From positions 1-19,217 of the forward strand of contig DAOUSD010000007.1 in NCBI GenBank assembly GCA_030627405.1: DNA of 19,217 nucleotides, in the 5' to 3' direction. The translations under genes and the position numbers were made by a program. Position 1 is the first letter of the stretch, and each line of letters begins with the position of its first letter. A model generated the notes under the pieces. It worked only from the letters and a program-made list of their open reading frames with translations, ran no database searches and was not told where the DNA came from. This stretch comes from Deltaproteobacteria bacterium. GTDB taxonomy: Bacteria > Desulfobacterota > Desulfobacteria > Desulfobacterales > ETH-SRB1. Below, one piece after another: positions 1 to 8,036 of the stretch.

Positions 1-636
1 CAGGCCACGGTCCCTGACCATATCCATCCATCTGATAAATCTCGGAACATCAAAGATAGCCTGGGTCTGAATAAAGTCTGCACCAGCCTTGATTTTTTTT
101 GCCAGGCGAACAACGCGAAATTCAAAAGGATCAGCAAAAGGATTAGCCGCTGCTCCAAGAAAAAGCGGCACTTCTCCCGATATATCATCTCCGGACAAGA
201 ATTTCTTTTCATCGCGCATATGTTTTAAGGTCTGAATAAGTTGTATAGAATCAATATCATATACACCCTTGGCTGTGGGATGGTTGCCAAACTTCTGATG
301 ATCGCCGGAAAGGCACAAAACATTTCTAATCCCCAGCGCAACAGCCCCCAGGATATCACTCTGAATGGCAAGACGGTTACGGTCTCGCACGACCATTTGC
401 ATTACCGGTTCTACGTTAAGCTGTTTCAAAAGCACACAGCCACTCAGGCTTGACATCCGAACGATTGCCGTCTGGTTATCAGTCACATTCAAGGCATCGC
501 AATGGGATTTAAGGAGTTCTCCCTTTCTCTGAATCACCTTTGCAGAGGTGCCCTTTGGAGGACCGCATTCAGCAGTTACAGAAAACTGTCCGCCGGATAA
601 TATTTTTTCTAGATTACTGCCCGATTTCATAATCAT
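1..636 (-). CDS. metF: Methylenetetrahydrofolate reductase, C-terminus cut by window edge
   Basis: This is the MetF flavoprotein that interconverts 5,10-methylene-THF and 5-methyl-THF in the methyl branch of the Wood-Ljungdahl pathway. I translated the reverse strand by hand: 212 in-frame codons run to the edge without a stop, so roughly the last quarter of a typical ~290-residue protein is missing. Family landmarks are TAECGPPKG near residue 20 (active-site Glu region), NVTDNQTA followed by MSS near residues 50-63, and the flavin-domain segment LCLSGDH...GNHPTAKGVYD. The NVTDNQTA form resembles the MetF partners of MetV in acetogens. ATG at 636 is chosen because AGGAAG lies just upstream; a second in-frame ATG at 630 is possible. 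It follows mvhD by 8 bp and is the last visible gene of the hdr-metV-hdrA-mvhD-metF run, which argues for a MetFV-Hdr-Mvh-type complex rather than a stand-alone NADH-dependent MetF. Confidence 0.93.
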   Translation of the reverse strand, partial: MIMKSGSNLEKILSGGQFSVTAECGPPKGTSAKVIQRKGELLKSHCDALNVTDNQTAIVRMSSLSGCVLLKQLNVEPVMQMVVRDRNRLAIQSDILGAVALGIRNVLCLSGDHQKFGNHPTAKGVYDIDSIQLIQTLKHMRDEKKFLSGDDISGEVPLFLGAAANPFADPFEFRVVRLAKKIKAGADFIQTQAIFDVPRFIRWMDMVRDRGL

Positions 637-644
637 CGCTCTTC

Positions 645-1073
645 CTATATTTTAGAGTTATCTATTTTCAATGGTATTGGGCCCAAACTTCTGACTGTTT
701 CAGTTACTTCCCCGGCAATCTCGCAAAACCTGTGGGCTTCAGCGGCTGAAAGATTATAGATCTCCAATCTTTCTTTTTCTATCGATAGCTTTCCAAGTAA
801 TTTTTTAACATATTGGACTCGCTTCCCGGCTCTGAAATTTCCAGTCAAATACTCGCAATTCCCTTCCAGGCATCCCATCAAACACACGCCATCCGCCCCG
901 TTTTCCAAAGCCTTAAGAATATGTATTGTCCCGACTGCTCCTATGCAAGGCACCTTAATTATCCTTATGTTAGGCGGATACTGCAATTTTGCCGACTCTG
1001 CCAAATCGGCTGCGCAAGAGGGGCAATAATTGCAACAAAAGGCAAGAATTAAAGGCTCAAATTTAGCTTTCAT
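645..1073 (-). CDS. mvhD: MvhD-like [2Fe-2S] electron-transfer subunit, cysteine form
   Basis: This 142-residue protein has the normal length of MvhD, the small iron-sulfur protein that passes electrons between a hydrogenase or other partner and HdrA. The cysteine pattern is visible: CCNYCPSC at residues 13-20, a Cys in VPCIGAVG near 43, and MGCLEGNC near 66-73, followed by TGNFRAGKRVQYVKKLL. The Cys in MGC aligns with the residue encoded by UGA in the other mvhD of this window (7259-8026). Its ATG overlaps the TGA of the preceding hdrA by 4 bp, so translation is probably coupled, and its end contains the ribosome site of metF. Position between hdrA and metF suggests it links HdrA to MetF. 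Family assignment is firm; the electron partner is inferred. Confidence 0.9.
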   Translation of the reverse strand: MKAKFEPLILAFCCNYCPSCAADLAESAKLQYPPNIRIIKVPCIGAVGTIHILKALENGADGVCLMGCLEGNCEYLTGNFRAGKRVQYVKKLLGKLSIEKERLEIYNLSAAEAHRFCEIAGEVTETVRSLGPIPLKIDNSKI

Positions 1074-3670
1074 TGGACATATTCTGTGAACGGTTCCAAA
1101 AACGCTTCGTCCACGCTCCTTAGTATCGGATCGTTCTTGAAATGCTCTAAAATAATAGCTTTAGTCGGGCATTCAACAACGCAAATACCGCACCCACGAC
1201 ATTTTGCCGGTTCAACATACGGCTTGCCCATACCGTTTATAACTATGGCATCGTAAGAACAAATTCTGGCACATGTCAGACATGCGACACATAATTTCAG
1301 ATCAATTGATGCAACTTCATTACTCGTTGCAATATATTCCTTAGAAAGAACAGTTACAGCCTTAACTGCTGCGGCCTGTGCCTGAGAAATAGTTTCATCA
1401 ATGGGCTTTGGGCAATGAACAAGTCCGGCCAGATAGATACCCTTTGCAGAAAATTCAACTGGCTTAAATTTTTTATGGGCTTCCCTAAAAAAACCATCTT
1501 GATCAAGAGGCAGCTTAAACAGCTTTGCCAGACTTTCATGATTCCCAGGAACTATAGCTGTCTGCAACGTTATAAAATCAGGTTGAATTATTATATGTTC
1601 TCCAAGAAGATTGTCGAGAATCCGCACCTTGAGCCTGCCATCCTGGTCTTCATCCACCTCTGGTTTGCCGTCAAGTTTATACCTGATAAATACTATCCCT
1701 TTATCCCTGGCATCGGTGTATAAATCTTCTATTAACCCGTATGTTCGCATATCCCTGTAGAGCACATATATTTCCATGTCTGGATTTAGTTTTTTGAGCT
1801 CCAGGGCATTTCGAAGTGCACTGGAGCAGCAAATCTTGCTGCAATATGGCCTTTCAGGTTCCCTTGAGCCTACACAAAGTATAAAGACCCAGGCATTAGC
1901 ATTTTTGATTGTATTGGGTTCTTCGGATAACATTTTATCTAACTGGAACCAGCTCAAAACATTGGGATTCTTTCCATAAAGGTATTCACTGGTTCTGAGA
2001 AAATCCGCCCCGGTTGACATAATTGTAACGCCATGTTTAATATTTTTCGTTTCAGTTGAACTTGAGATTGCTACCCTGGTACTAAAATTACCTGCATAAC
2101 CATCGGTATTCTTGACCTCGGAATTAAGACAAACATCAATCAAATGGTGATTTTCTACTTTATTTATAAGTTCTTTAACATATGAGCTTACATCTTCACC
2201 CTTAAAAGTCTTCCTCAGTTTAAGAGCATGTCCGCCGAGCTTGTCGGTCTTTTCTATCAGATATGCCCTATATCCCTGATCAGCCAGACACAGGCAGCTT
2301 ACCATGCCGGTTACACCACCGCCGACAACAAGTCCTGCCGGTACCGGTTTTTGCCCGGTCTCTTCCAGGGGATCATGCAATGCTGCTCCGGATGCCGCCA
2401 TGTTCAGTGATGATGCACAGGCTGCCGCACTAGCCTCAGTTATTGATTCAGAAATATCTTTCGGAGCATTAAAGGCGCCACACGCATAAACGCCGGGTAC
2501 GGATGTATTAACCGGCGCAAAACTACTGGTTTCAACAAAATTATTTTTGTCAAGACTAATACCAAGACCACGAGCCAACTTAACAGCATCCTGAGAAGGT
2601 TCTAAACCAAGTGAAAGAACTACCATATCGTATATTTCTTCAGAGATCTTTCCCCGTTCATCAGCATAACGAATTAAAAGGTCATCCGTACCATCCACAG
2701 GGAAGACGTTATGTACTCTTGATCGAACAAAACGAACATCATCCTCGTCTTTCGCACGGTTGTAGTACCTCTCATAGTCCTTTCCGCACACCCGCATATC
2801 CATGAAAAAAATGGAGGTATTCAATATTTTGTTGTGTTTTTTAGCAAGAATGGCCTGTTTGACAGCATACATACAGCAAACCGTTGAACAATAGTTATGT
2901 TTAATATCTCTTGACCCTATACACTGAAGCCACGCAATGTTTTTTGGTTCTTTTCTATCAGAAGGCCGTATCAAATGACCTCCACAGGGACCATTCAGGC
3001 TCATGATCCTCTCAAATTCCATGCCGGTTATAACATTGGGGAATTTAATATATTCGCAATATGATGGAACTACAGAATCAAAACCTGTAGCCAGAATAAC
3101 TGATCCGACATTAAGAGTAATGTCCTTTTCATTTTTATCAAAATCTATGGCCTTTTCATTACAAACTTCCAGGCAGATATTGCATCCCTCTTTTGTAAAG
3201 TGGAGGCAGTTTTTTCTGTCAATCACATAGCCATTGGGTACAGCCTTAGGATATTCCAGATATATAGCTTTTCTTTTTCCCAGGCCTTCGTTAAATTCGT
3301 CATTAACCTCCTCAGGGCATCTTTCCGCACACAAGCCACAGACGGTGCATTTTTCAATATCCACATATCCCGGATGCTGGGCTATCGTTACCTCAAAATT
3401 TCCTGAACTACCTTTAATATCTCTAACTTCAGATAAGGTTAATATCTCTATATTTGTATGTGAAGCACACTCCATATGCTCATTATACCTGATACAAAAA
3501 GGGCAGTCGTTAACAGGATATGTCTTGTCAAGTTGCGCTATTTTGCCGCCGATAAACGCCGACTTTTCAACCAGATAAACAAAATATCCCGAATCAGCCA
3601 GGTCAAGACATGCCTGAATACCGGCAATGCCGCCACCGACTACTAATATGGATCCGACTTTAGAAAACAT
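1070..3670 (-). CDS. hdrA: HdrA-like protein with two flavoprotein modules and ferredoxin domains (cysteine form)
   Basis: This is an 866-residue HdrA-type FAD and iron-sulfur protein, the family known as the bifurcating or confurcating hub of heterodisulfide reductase complexes. Domains in order: FAD-binding Rossmann motif GGGIAGI at 13-19; NDCPFC at 54-59 (the Cys position that is UGA-encoded in the paralogue); a two-cluster ferredoxin insert with Cys 108/111/114/118 and 155/163/166/170; an HdrA cysteine group (C250, C261, C265, C266); a second FAD module beginning GGGVTGM near 450; and a C-terminal 2[4Fe-4S] ferredoxin (CVACLTC...CRGCGIC...CPTKA). It lacks the VCHCG...CTPRTHEP module that the Sec paralogue carries between its two flavin halves. 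The start at 3670 has no clear ribosome site, but the Rossmann motif follows at the right distance. It is 76 bp downstream of metV and overlaps the next mvhD. A role in MetF electron transfer is inferred from context. Confidence 0.92.
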   Translation of the reverse strand: MFSKVGSILVVGGGIAGIQACLDLADSGYFVYLVEKSAFIGGKIAQLDKTYPVNDCPFCIRYNEHMECASHTNIEILTLSEVRDIKGSSGNFEVTIAQHPGYVDIEKCTVCGLCAERCPEEVNDEFNEGLGKRKAIYLEYPKAVPNGYVIDRKNCLHFTKEGCNICLEVCNEKAIDFDKNEKDITLNVGSVILATGFDSVVPSYCEYIKFPNVITGMEFERIMSLNGPCGGHLIRPSDRKEPKNIAWLQCIGSRDIKHNYCSTVCCMYAVKQAILAKKHNKILNTSIFFMDMRVCGKDYERYYNRAKDEDDVRFVRSRVHNVFPVDGTDDLLIRYADERGKISEEIYDMVVLSLGLEPSQDAVKLARGLGISLDKNNFVETSSFAPVNTSVPGVYACGAFNAPKDISESITEASAAACASSLNMAASGAALHDPLEETGQKPVPAGLVVGGGVTGMVSCLCLADQGYRAYLIEKTDKLGGHALKLRKTFKGEDVSSYVKELINKVENHHLIDVCLNSEVKNTDGYAGNFSTRVAISSSTETKNIKHGVTIMSTGADFLRTSEYLYGKNPNVLSWFQLDKMLSEEPNTIKNANAWVFILCVGSREPERPYCSKICCSSALRNALELKKLNPDMEIYVLYRDMRTYGLIEDLYTDARDKGIVFIRYKLDGKPEVDEDQDGRLKVRILDNLLGEHIIIQPDFITLQTAIVPGNHESLAKLFKLPLDQDGFFREAHKKFKPVEFSAKGIYLAGLVHCPKPIDETISQAQAAAVKAVTVLSKEYIATSNEVASIDLKLCVACLTCARICSYDAIVINGMGKPYVEPAKCRGCGICVVECPTKAIILEHFKNDPILRSVDEAFLEPFTEYVQ

Positions 3671-3710
3671 TTTTTAGTATGATTAATTTATAAATTTTGG
3701 TAAACGTTCA

Positions 3711-3738
3711 TGGAACATTGAAATTGGAAATTGGAAAA
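3711..3738. repeat. Four degenerate 7-bp tandem units (TGGAAAT type)
   Basis: Four consecutive heptads in one register: tggaaca, ttgaaat, tggaaat, tggaaaa. They fill part of the 76-bp spacer between metV and the second hdrA. The same unit recurs in register at 15951-15978. No gene lies in the spacer; the rest is AT-rich with no convincing promoter or terminator. Confidence 0.75.
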
Positions 3739-3746
3739 AATATATT

Positions 3747-4415
3747 TCACGCTGTGAGATCCTCTCTTATAATTTTCCGCGTCCCTCCATGCCCGCTAAC
3801 ACTCCAGTCTTTGACGGGAAATATTTCTTCTAACTTTTCCAGTTGATTTAGAGCTTTCAAACGATCAATTATTAGTTGCCATACGCAATCAACATCAGGA
3901 CTGATTTCGCATTTGCCATTCACAGATCCACCACAAGGCCCGTTTAAGAGGCCTTTTGAACACCTGGCAATGGGACACAATCCTCCTGTCCTGTCCAGGA
4001 TACAATCTCCGCATCCCGCACAACGTTCCGACCAGACGCCCATTTCCTCGGTCAAGCCCATAAAAGTAGTATTAAGACCAGGCAATATCACTTTATCAGG
4101 ATACCTTTCCGCCATGGCCTGAACACCTACACCACAGGCAAGAGAAAGAACGACATCACAGTCGGCAACCAAATCCTTAACAGAATCTAAAAACTCAAAA
4201 TCGCATTGCCGCAAAATGGCTTCCTCTACAATTTCAACATCCTGACCGGCCATTTTCCTGTCCATACGAATCATCGATGCCAGAATTTCCACCTCGCGCA
4301 TACCACCGGCAAAAGAAATAGCAACGCAGGTCTGACAACCCAATACCAGGAGGCGGTTATAACCTGTGATCATTTTTTTGATTTCGTCAAAGTCCTTCTG
4401 CTGTCCTACAATCAT
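3747..4415 (-). CDS. metV: MetV, iron-sulfur/zinc partner of MetF
   Basis: This 222-residue protein matches MetV, the partner of MetF in acetogen-type methylene-THF reductases. It has LGCQTC near residues 26-31, an AVS-like CGVGVQA segment in the middle, and a cysteine-rich C-terminal half: CAGCGDC, GGLCPIARCSKGLLNGPCGG, then GKCEISPDVDCVW. That LNGPCGG...G.CE signature is characteristic of the MetF-associated cysteine-rich domain. Its ATG overlaps the TGA of the HdrC-NfnB gene by 4 bp (ATGA), with GGAAGG about 9 bp upstream, so it is probably translationally coupled. The neighbouring Hdr genes and the nearby metF fit a MetFV-Hdr complex, as characterised in Moorella. The family call is strong; electron flow direction depends on whether the host oxidises or makes acetyl-CoA. 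Confidence 0.92.
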   Translation of the reverse strand: MIVGQQKDFDEIKKMITGYNRLLVLGCQTCVAISFAGGMREVEILASMIRMDRKMAGQDVEIVEEAILRQCDFEFLDSVKDLVADCDVVLSLACGVGVQAMAERYPDKVILPGLNTTFMGLTEEMGVWSERCAGCGDCILDRTGGLCPIARCSKGLLNGPCGGSVNGKCEISPDVDCVWQLIIDRLKALNQLEKLEEIFPVKDWSVSGHGGTRKIIREDLTA

Positions 4416-6205
4416 AATCTTTTACCTTCCGTCTGTATAACTTTGCTCTGAGTTCCACATATCCTGAGACACCGTTTAGCCTCAAGTCTGGCCTGCTGCT
4501 CACTGAAACCTGAATCAATCTCTTCAAAACTCTTTCTTCGCTCGGCAATTGAAAGGCGCTGCATTTGCTGCCTGTCTGCAAGTTTCACATTTTGCGGTTC
4601 AAATTCAATGCTATTCCATTTCTGAGAACGATCTGCCTTAATGTCCTCTCCTCTAAGATAGCGATCAGTCGATATGGCAGCCTTTTTTCCGGAAGCAACT
4701 GCCTCTACCACCGAACGCGGGCCATAAGAAGCATCGCCGCCGACAAAAATTCCCGGGATATTGGTTTCAAGGGTAAAGGGATCTTTAACTACCGGACCCA
4801 TTGGAGAAACCTCAAGATCAGGCACCCCTTTGGCAAAAGACATATCACAGGCCTGACCTATAGACAGCAGCACGGTATCAGCCTCCAGTGTCATTAATTC
4901 AGTCTCATCATATTGAGGATTGAAACGGCCATTCGTATCAAGAACAGCGGTGCAGCGTTTGAATTCAATGCTCTTAACATGCCCGTTTTTTTCTATAAAA
5001 CGTCTTGGGCCCCAATTGTTTATTATAGCTATTCCCTCATCCAGCGCATCCTTTATCTCATATTCCCAAGCATGCATCTCATCACGGCCCTCAAGACACA
5101 CTATCTGAACCTCTTTGGCTCCGTTTCTAAGAGCAGTGAGAGCAACATCTATGGCCACATTTCCGCCGCCCAGAACTACTGTTCTTTTACCAATACTTAC
5201 CTTGCCTTTAAGAGAAATATTTTTTAGAAAATCAATGCCATGAATTATTCCTTTAAGATTCTCTCCTTTCACATTCAAGCCGCGGCTGACATGACGACCT
5301 ACAGCAATGAAAAATGCCTTGTAGCCCTCATTTCTAAGGCTTTCAATTGTGATATCTTTGCCGAATGTCACGCCTGTTTTAATCTCTACACCCATGTCAA
5401 TAATAGTTTTTATCTCTTTCCTGAGAATATCACGAGGAAGACGATATGCCGGAATACCGACAGCCATCATACCGCCGGCCACCGGCAGCCTGTCAAAGAC
5501 CGTCACGGGGTATCCCTTAATAGCAAGAAAGTATGCCGCACTTAAACCAGCAGGGCCCGCGCCTATCACAGCCACTTTTTCTTCTTTCTTTTCTTCTGTT
5601 TCAGGAACATAGTTAATGTCTTCTGCAAGGTCTCTGTCAGCTAAAAACCGCTTAAGATACTCAATAGCAACCGGTTTATCCACTTTATTTCTATTGCACT
5701 TGTTTTCACATGGATGCCAGCATATACGGCCGCAAATGCAGGGAAAAGGCATTTCCTCTTTGATTAGTTTCAGGCCGTCTCTGTATCTTCCCTCTGCAAT
5801 CATTCCAATAAATCCCTGAATGCTGATATGAGCCGGACATGCAGCTTTGCAGGGAGCTGTACCAAATTTTTGAAATGCATCAGCAGCAACATAATTATCC
5901 CTAACAGCTATAGTCTGCAAGGCATCCATAACTTCACTTATATGGACACCCTGAGGGCAGGAAAATCTACAGGATTCACAGTGAGAACAATACCAGATGT
6001 TTTCAGAGGAAAGGACTCGTTCTTTTAGTCCAAGAATAATCATATGTATGATTTTTCTTGGATCATATTCGGAACAGGCATTGCTAACAGGACAAGCTGC
6101 AATACAGGCCCCGCATGTAAAACAATGTTTAATAAGTTCATTCCCCGGCACATTGGCTATTTCAAATTTAAACCCTGGATCCAGGTCATTAGTACTTATT
6201 GTCAA
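4412..6205 (-). CDS. HdrC-like domain fused to NfnB/GltD-type NAD(P)H oxidoreductase
   Basis: This 597-residue fusion has two parts. Residues 1-110 are HdrC-like, with two CxxCxxxCP [4Fe-4S] motifs (Cys 28/31/34/38 or nearby, and 73/76/79/83) and DPRKIIHM between them. From about 115 to 550 it is a GltD/NfnB-type flavoprotein: CKAACP near 119-124, ICGRICWHPCENKC near 157-170, FAD motif GAGPAGLSAA at 215-224, second Rossmann motif GGGNVAIDVA at 346-355, and a C-terminal FAD segment ending GGDA. The expected reaction is NAD(P)H oxidation or NAD(P)+ reduction coupled to Hdr iron-sulfur clusters. After the second Rossmann strand it reads VCLEGRDEM rather than the RR-containing motif of NADPH-binding GltD, hinting at NADH, which is inference. 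The start is TTG with a GGGGAGGGTG ribosome site; it is supported because the N-terminus aligns with the paralogue at 6239-7237. It overlaps metV. Confidence 0.88.
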   Translation of the reverse strand: MTISTNDLDPGFKFEIANVPGNELIKHCFTCGACIAACPVSNACSEYDPRKIIHMIILGLKERVLSSENIWYCSHCESCRFSCPQGVHISEVMDALQTIAVRDNYVAADAFQKFGTAPCKAACPAHISIQGFIGMIAEGRYRDGLKLIKEEMPFPCICGRICWHPCENKCNRNKVDKPVAIEYLKRFLADRDLAEDINYVPETEEKKEEKVAVIGAGPAGLSAAYFLAIKGYPVTVFDRLPVAGGMMAVGIPAYRLPRDILRKEIKTIIDMGVEIKTGVTFGKDITIESLRNEGYKAFFIAVGRHVSRGLNVKGENLKGIIHGIDFLKNISLKGKVSIGKRTVVLGGGNVAIDVALTALRNGAKEVQIVCLEGRDEMHAWEYEIKDALDEGIAIINNWGPRRFIEKNGHVKSIEFKRCTAVLDTNGRFNPQYDETELMTLEADTVLLSIGQACDMSFAKGVPDLEVSPMGPVVKDPFTLETNIPGIFVGGDASYGPRSVVEAVASGKKAAISTDRYLRGEDIKADRSQKWNSIEFEPQNVKLADRQQMQRLSIAERRKSFEEIDSGFSEQQARLEAKRCLRICGTQSKVIQTEGKRL

Positions 6206-6238
6206 ATCAAAAACACCCTCCCCTTCGCTATCTGTCCG

Positions 6239-7237
6239 CTATTTCCCTTTTAACCGGCTGGTGCCCAATATTTTAATTCGCTCAGTCATATCTTTAGCGG
6301 CATCAATAAATCCCTGATTCGATTCACGGGAAATCATGTACATCTCAATACGCGAAGGGTCTAAGTTCAACTGCGAAAGAACATTTTTTACATAATTCAC
6401 TCTATTCGATGCAACCTGGCTTCCTTTAACATTGTGACAAGTATCTTCCAGACACCCGGCTACGTAAACACCATCTGCTCCATCTTCAAACGCTTTCAAC
6501 AAACGGCTGATGCTGATGCTGCCGCTGCAGGAAAGTATTTCCACGCGAACATTCTCTGGGAATCCTAACTTAGATAGATTCTGCAAATCCTGTGAACACG
6601 CATAAGCTGTATAGTGGCAGCAAAAGGCCACGATATTTGGTTCTCCCAAATTGTCAGGCTGCTCTGCCTGGCGTAATAAGTCAAACGAACCAAAGCGTTT
6701 AACATCTTCCGATATTTTCAACTCAATGGCCTTAACCGGACACCCTGCAACACATATTCCACATGCCACACATTTAAGCGGTTCAATATAAGCAACTCCG
6801 TTTCCAGCCTCGATGCTCGGAGCAGAAAATGGACACAAACGCACACAAGTCAGACAGCCCACACAACGTTTCTCATCTACAACAGCAAGCTTGCCCATTT
6901 CACTTAAACTATCTGCATCCACATATCCATCCTGCAAGGCCAGGACCTTCAGAGCTTTAATAACATCATTAAATCGAACATCCTGTGGACAGACAAATTT
7001 ACAAGTACTACAGCCCGTACAATACCAGAGCAAATCAGATGAAAGCAGCTTTTTTTTCAGGCCGAGAGATATCATATGAAGAATTTTTCTGGGATCAAAT
7101 TCAGGTATTATCTGGCTGACAGGGCAGACACCAGTACAACTGCCGCATGCAAAACATTCTTTGACATTCTCACCTTCCGGAAGTTCCGCTACTTCAAACT
7201 TAAATCGAGGTTCTAAATCTTCTTTATATATCGTCAT
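6239..7237 (-). CDS. HdrC-ferredoxin-MvhD fusion protein
   Basis: This 332-residue iron-sulfur protein joins three modules. Residues 1-110 are HdrC-like (Cys 28/31/34/38 and 73/76/79/83 with DPRKILHM between). Residues 120-170 are a 2[4Fe-4S] ferredoxin (Cys 125/128/131/135 and 156/159/162/166). Residues 200-332 are MvhD-like (CCHYTAYAC, a central Cys in LSCSGS, VAGCLEDTC, then VNYVKNVL). The HdrC part is clearly paralogous to that of the next gene: both start MTI...DL.P.FKFE. The MvhD Cys in AGC aligns with the Sec of the upstream mvhD. No membrane segment is seen, so it is cytoplasmic. It probably works as a wire collecting electrons from HdrA/MvhD and passing them to MetF, CooS or the NfnB-type module; that role is inferred from domains and neighbours. 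Ribosome-site match at the ATG is poor because heptad repeats lie directly upstream. Confidence 0.88.
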   Translation of the reverse strand: MTIYKEDLEPRFKFEVAELPEGENVKECFACGSCTGVCPVSQIIPEFDPRKILHMISLGLKKKLLSSDLLWYCTGCSTCKFVCPQDVRFNDVIKALKVLALQDGYVDADSLSEMGKLAVVDEKRCVGCLTCVRLCPFSAPSIEAGNGVAYIEPLKCVACGICVAGCPVKAIELKISEDVKRFGSFDLLRQAEQPDNLGEPNIVAFCCHYTAYACSQDLQNLSKLGFPENVRVEILSCSGSISISRLLKAFEDGADGVYVAGCLEDTCHNVKGSQVASNRVNYVKNVLSQLNLDPSRIEMYMISRESNQGFIDAAKDMTERIKILGTSRLKGK

Positions 7238-7243
7238 AATTTC

Positions 7244-7292
7244 GTTGCTCGTTGCTGGTTACTGGTTGCTTGTTGCTGACAACTGGTTGTCG
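7244..7292. repeat. Seven degenerate 7-bp tandem units (GTTGCTG type) at the 3' end of mvhD
   Basis: Seven heptads in register: gttgctc, gttgctg, gttactg, gttgctt, gttgctg, acaactg, gttgtcg. The array covers the 21-bp spacer to the next gene and the last ~11 codons of the Sec-containing mvhD, supplying its TAA stop. Because the period is seven, the encoded tail (DNQLSATSNQ) is not periodic in amino acids. Confidence 0.75.
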
Positions 7293-8026
7293 GTCTCAAC
7301 TACCAATCCTTTTTTGCGAAATGCGGCCACATATTTTTCAATATCTGTTCCGGGCACCCCTATCTTTTTGGCCAACTCGTCAAAAGTAATCGGCCCTTGT
7401 TTTTGTATGCGAAGTAAAGTCTCATTTCTATCTATCTCAGTACCTATTGACTTTGTCAGCTTCTCATTCACCTGATCCTTTATGATCTGTTCAGAATAGT
7501 CGCCTTCTTTACGAAATCCCTTTGTAAGGTTACCCAGCCCTGTCCGCAATTTTGCTTTCTCAAGCGCACTTCGCGCCGCCAAAAGCTTGATCTGCAACTC
7601 ATCCTTACTAACGCCCTCGGGCTCTCCCAAAGGACCAAGAGACTTGATTTTAGCGGTAAAATCAGTGATCAACTTTACAAATCGCGGGCCCTCGGCCGCT
7701 GAAGCCCATTTCAATACAAAACGGTCGCTATCAATACCGATCTTTGCCAATATCTTCCTGACAAATTCCTCCATTATTATAGCATCGTAATTACCAACCT
7801 GGTAATGACATTCTCCAAGGTGTCAGCCACCCACAAAGACACCGTCTGTTCCGACACAAAAGGCATCTATAATAAAAAGCGGGTCCATTCTCCCCGTACA
7901 CATCAAACGAATCGTTCTAACATTCGTCGGGTATTGATACCGTGCCACACCCGCTGAATCTGCAGCAGCGTAACAGCACCAGTTACACATAAATCCAAGT
8001 ATCTTAGGGTTAAACTCTTGCCCCAT
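7259..8026 (-). CDS. mvhD: Selenocysteine-containing MvhD-like subunit with C-terminal extension (UGA at 7823-7825)
   Basis: Reading through one in-frame TGA gives a 255-residue protein. Upstream of it are FMCNWCCYAAADSAG and LMCTGRMDP; the TGA is residue 68 in VGG-U-HLGEC, after which HYQVGNYDA continues the MvhD pattern in the same frame for 187 codons. In the two other MvhD domains of this window the same site is Cys (MGC, AGC), so Sec68 is the simplest reading. A SECIS-like hairpin lies 16 nt downstream. MvhD is a [2Fe-2S] electron-transfer subunit; Sec in the related VhuD of methanogens is known. Residues 1-132 are the normal family length; 133-255 are an added helical linker and a winged-helix-like segment (residues 200-245). 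ATG 8026 is fixed by AGGAGG at 8031-8036, which overlaps the hdrA stop. Genes called without recoding would be split at 7823. Confidence 0.9.
7790..7825 (-). promoter_or_regulatory. SECIS-like hairpin downstream of the mvhD UGA codon
   Basis: On the coding strand the UGA (7825-7823) is followed by 16 nt and then a perfect 6-bp stem, ATTACC / GGTAAT (7806-7801 and 7795-7790), closed by the 5-nt loop AGGTT. Bacterial SECIS elements lie within the coding sequence just 3' of the UGA, and SelB recognises an apical hairpin with G and U in the loop. Distance and loop fit that pattern; binding itself is inferred. Confidence 0.65.
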
Positions 8027-8030
8027 TGAT

Positions 8031-8036
8031 CCTCCT
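8031..8036 (-). promoter_or_regulatory. Ribosome binding site of the Sec mvhD
   Basis: A perfect AGGAGG precedes the ATG at 8026 by 4 nt and overlaps the TAG stop of hdrA (8035-8037). It fixes the true mvhD start inside what otherwise looks like a longer open frame (up to 8125). Confidence 0.8.

Noticed and set aside
241..453. Plus-strand 70-residue open frame
   Set aside because: Antisense to metF, whose minus-strand reading carries clear family motifs through this stretch.
7259..7774. A stand-alone 171-residue protein starting at ATG 7774
   Set aside because: The 16 codons between the TGA and this ATG encode the MvhD motif HLGECHYQ...GNYDA, so the ATG is internal.
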